Below are positions 21,155-22,325 of a DNA stretch of 22,325 nucleotides, piece after piece. Each line of letters begins with the position of its first letter. Positions within the stretch are counted from its first letter, which is position 1. Source of the stretch: a virus; IMG/VR virus record IMGVR_UViG_3300042561_001139, positions 1 to 22,325 of that record. One strand, given 5' to 3'. The notes under the pieces were generated by a model. It made no database searches. It worked only from the letters and a program-made list of their open reading frames with translations, and had not been told where the DNA came from. The position numbers were made by a program, and so were the translations under genes.

Positions 21155-22054
21155 TCAATCCAGGCCAGGGATCGGGGCGTCAGCAGCAGGCGCAGCAGCA
21201 GGGCCCGACCGGCGGACCGGGGCAGGGGCGGACCGGCGGCCAGCTGCAGGGGCTGCAGTGGTGGGCGCGGGTGCCGGCCGGGGGTCGGCGGCCACGGTGG
21301 TTCGCCCCACCGGCAGCCGCTCAACCGTGCCAGGTTCGGTAACCGCGGCAGGCTGCTCTGGAGTGCTGGTGGCTTCCAAGGTCAAGGAGCTGGGCCCTAA
21401 ATCCGGAGAGCTTGGAGTGGCTTCGGAATTTGGGGCCTGGGGATCCGCTTCAGGCTTTGCATTGCAGCGCTTAACGGTCTGAGGGCTAACGCCCCGCCTG
21501 ACGATCTTGGCCAGCGCCTCAAGCGGTGCATCGCTCAAGGCGCTGGTGTTGCCCTGAGTTAATTCGAGCACGAACGCAGCGATTCCGGCATCGGTCAGAC
21601 CGGATCGGCGGCAGGCGGCGGCGGCGGCTTGGATCAGGTCGGCGGCGGGCTTGGCCGTTGCCAGCGGTGCCGGCAACGGCTGCACCTTGTAGGGACTGCG
21701 CTTCTGCCTGGTCACGGTCAGCGCGATCGACAGCGGGCCGTCTAGGTGCGACAGGTGCGAAACCCTGATTCCGCCTACTGCAATGCCGCCGTAGATCACG
21801 CTGGGATCACGAAACAATGTCACTCGCCGGCCCACGTACTGCAAGGCATCGGCACCCCAGGCGGCGACCAGCACCCGGCGCATCGACTTGCATGGATACC
21901 AGGGCTTGCCGCCGTCGCCCTCAAACGAAACGGCTACAGGTTGCTCAGCGCTGCCGGCCGAGACCTTCGTGATCGTGATGGTCTTCGCGCCGGCGATCAG
22001 GTCGTCTGTGTTGAGCTGTGAGGATTTCGCTTCCAAAGTGGCTGTGATGTCCAT
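21155..22054 (-). CDS. Conserved phage recombination-module protein, 299 aa
   Basis: ATG 22054 is chosen because it overlaps the exonuclease stop (TGATG); a TTG one codon earlier is also in frame. Residues about 15-125 are a conserved domain with KPWYPCKSMRRVLVAAWG, YVGRRVTLFRDPSVIYGG and VGGIRVSHLSHLDG, a pattern I recognise from many phage proteins encoded beside YqaJ-type exonucleases. Its role is not established; by position it could be an annealing or exonuclease-partner protein. Residues about 205-290 are a low-complexity Pro/Ala/Thr/Ser linker, ending in a short tail IPGLD. The next gene is ssb, 39 nt downstream. Confidence 0.7.
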   Translation of the reverse strand: MDITATLEAKSSQLNTDDLIAGAKTITITKVSAGSAEQPVAVSFEGDGGKPWYPCKSMRRVLVAAWGADALQYVGRRVTLFRDPSVIYGGIAVGGIRVSHLSHLDGPLSIALTVTRQKRSPYKVQPLPAPLATAKPAADLIQAAAAACRRSGLTDAGIAAFVLELTQGNTSALSDAPLEALAKIVRRGVSPQTVKRCNAKPEADPQAPNSEATPSSPDLGPSSLTLEATSTPEQPAAVTEPGTVERLPVGRTTVAADPRPAPAPTTAAPAAGRRSAPAPVRRSGPAAAPAADAPIPGLD

Positions 22055-22325
22055 CAAATAAAGATTTCCTGCTCAGGTTGGATAGGTTCGGTGGCCGGGA
22101 AAATGGCGGACTTTGTGGTGTAAAGCTCCATCAGCCGCTGCAGCTCGGCCTCGGCGGCCTGGGCTGCGGCGATCAGCTGGGCGATCACCACTTCGTCACG
22201 CTTGCAGCGGTGGATAAACAGCGGCAGGCCGGGGGCGTAACTGATGTAGTCGCACCAGCGGCGGCCAGTGACAGCCAGGCCGGTCTGCACCTGCGGCACG
22301 TACTCAGTTGGCACCTCGTCACTGA
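22054..22325 (-). CDS. YqaJ/lambda-type exonuclease, C-terminal part (5' cut by window)
   Basis: The frame is open to the window edge, so only the last 90 codons are seen. They contain YVPQVQTGLAVTGRRWCDY then FIHRCKRDE, matching the C-terminal core of YqaJ-family viral exonucleases, where a Q-x-Q-x-G-x-x-VTG motif follows the catalytic Asp/Glu/Lys residues (which would lie outside the window). A helical tail (QLIAAAQAAEAELQRLMELY) follows. It would digest one strand of linear DNA for recombination. The stop overlaps the next start by TGATG. Confidence 0.8.
   Translation of the reverse strand, partial: SDEVPTEYVPQVQTGLAVTGRRWCDYISYAPGLPLFIHRCKRDEVVIAQLIAAAQAAEAELQRLMELYTTKSAIFPATEPIQPEQEIFI

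Noticed and set aside
1-22325. DGR reverse transcriptase, template repeat or accessory gene in this window
   Set aside because: No ORF shows RT motifs, and no second copy of the variable region with AAC codons was seen on either strand.
1-22325. HIP1 octamer GCGATCGC as a cyanobacterial marker
   Set aside because: I found no copy when reading through GATCGC sites; absence is not informative because phages and several picocyanobacteria lack it.

Overview
The window looks like a contiguous piece of a tailed-phage genome (free phage or prophage) whose host is a high-GC picocyanobacterium of the Synechococcus/Cyanobium kind. The evidence is a complete long-tail morphogenesis block on the + strand, a recombination and nucleotide-metabolism block on the - strand, no host housekeeping neighbourhood, and a thymidylate kinase, a dCTP deaminase and an NblA-like small protein of cyanobacterial type. 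No integrase, att site, terminase, capsid gene, endolysin, tRNA, rRNA or CRISPR array was recognised, so lifestyle cannot be decided here.

Plus strand, 1-13098. The window opens inside the C-terminal part of a tail fibre protein, followed by an unknown 219-aa protein and a protein made of six in-phase 117-bp (39-aa) repeats that resembles a small beta-propeller. A short intergenic stretch with a TATAAT box leads into a tightly coupled operon: a 40-aa membrane peptide, a coiled-coil/one-TM protein, a 562-aa cyclooxygenase-like heme peroxidase and a small signal-anchor protein. Tail assembly follows: terminator-like protein, small overlapping ORF, tail tube, two tail assembly chaperones joined by a probable -1 frameshift on A AAA AAG, tape measure, two tail-tip proteins and a LamG-like fibre. 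Nearly all junctions are ATGA, TGATG or TAATG overlaps.

Minus strand, 22325-13105, transcribed towards the tail genes. It starts with the end of a YqaJ/lambda-type exonuclease, then a conserved recombination-module protein, a tandem-OB SSB, two small phage proteins, an ASCH-like protein, an FGE-sulfatase-fold protein whose C-terminus has the codon signature of a diversity-generating retroelement (DGR) variable region, a 520-aa modular protein with a DUF551-like end, a Lar-like zinc protein, dCTP deaminase and thymidylate kinase. An NblA-like gene sits on the + strand between tmk and a 90-aa ORF. Two more fibre-like genes (13105-14306) end tail-to-tail with the late operon.

How it fits together: the exonuclease, the conserved protein and SSB would handle DNA recombination. 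Dcd and Tmk would feed the dTTP pool, the Lar-like protein may counter restriction, and the NblA-like protein may release amino acids from phycobilisomes. The + strand makes the tail and several exposed fibre or lectin-like proteins. The most unusual items are the phage-borne cyclooxygenase homologue with Asp at the distal-His position, the putative orphan DGR target with no reverse transcriptase or template in the window, strings of 12-28-codon micro-ORFs that bridge intergenic gaps by ATGA overlaps, and a 17-bp palindromic element repeated four times that in one copy supplies a ribosome binding site.
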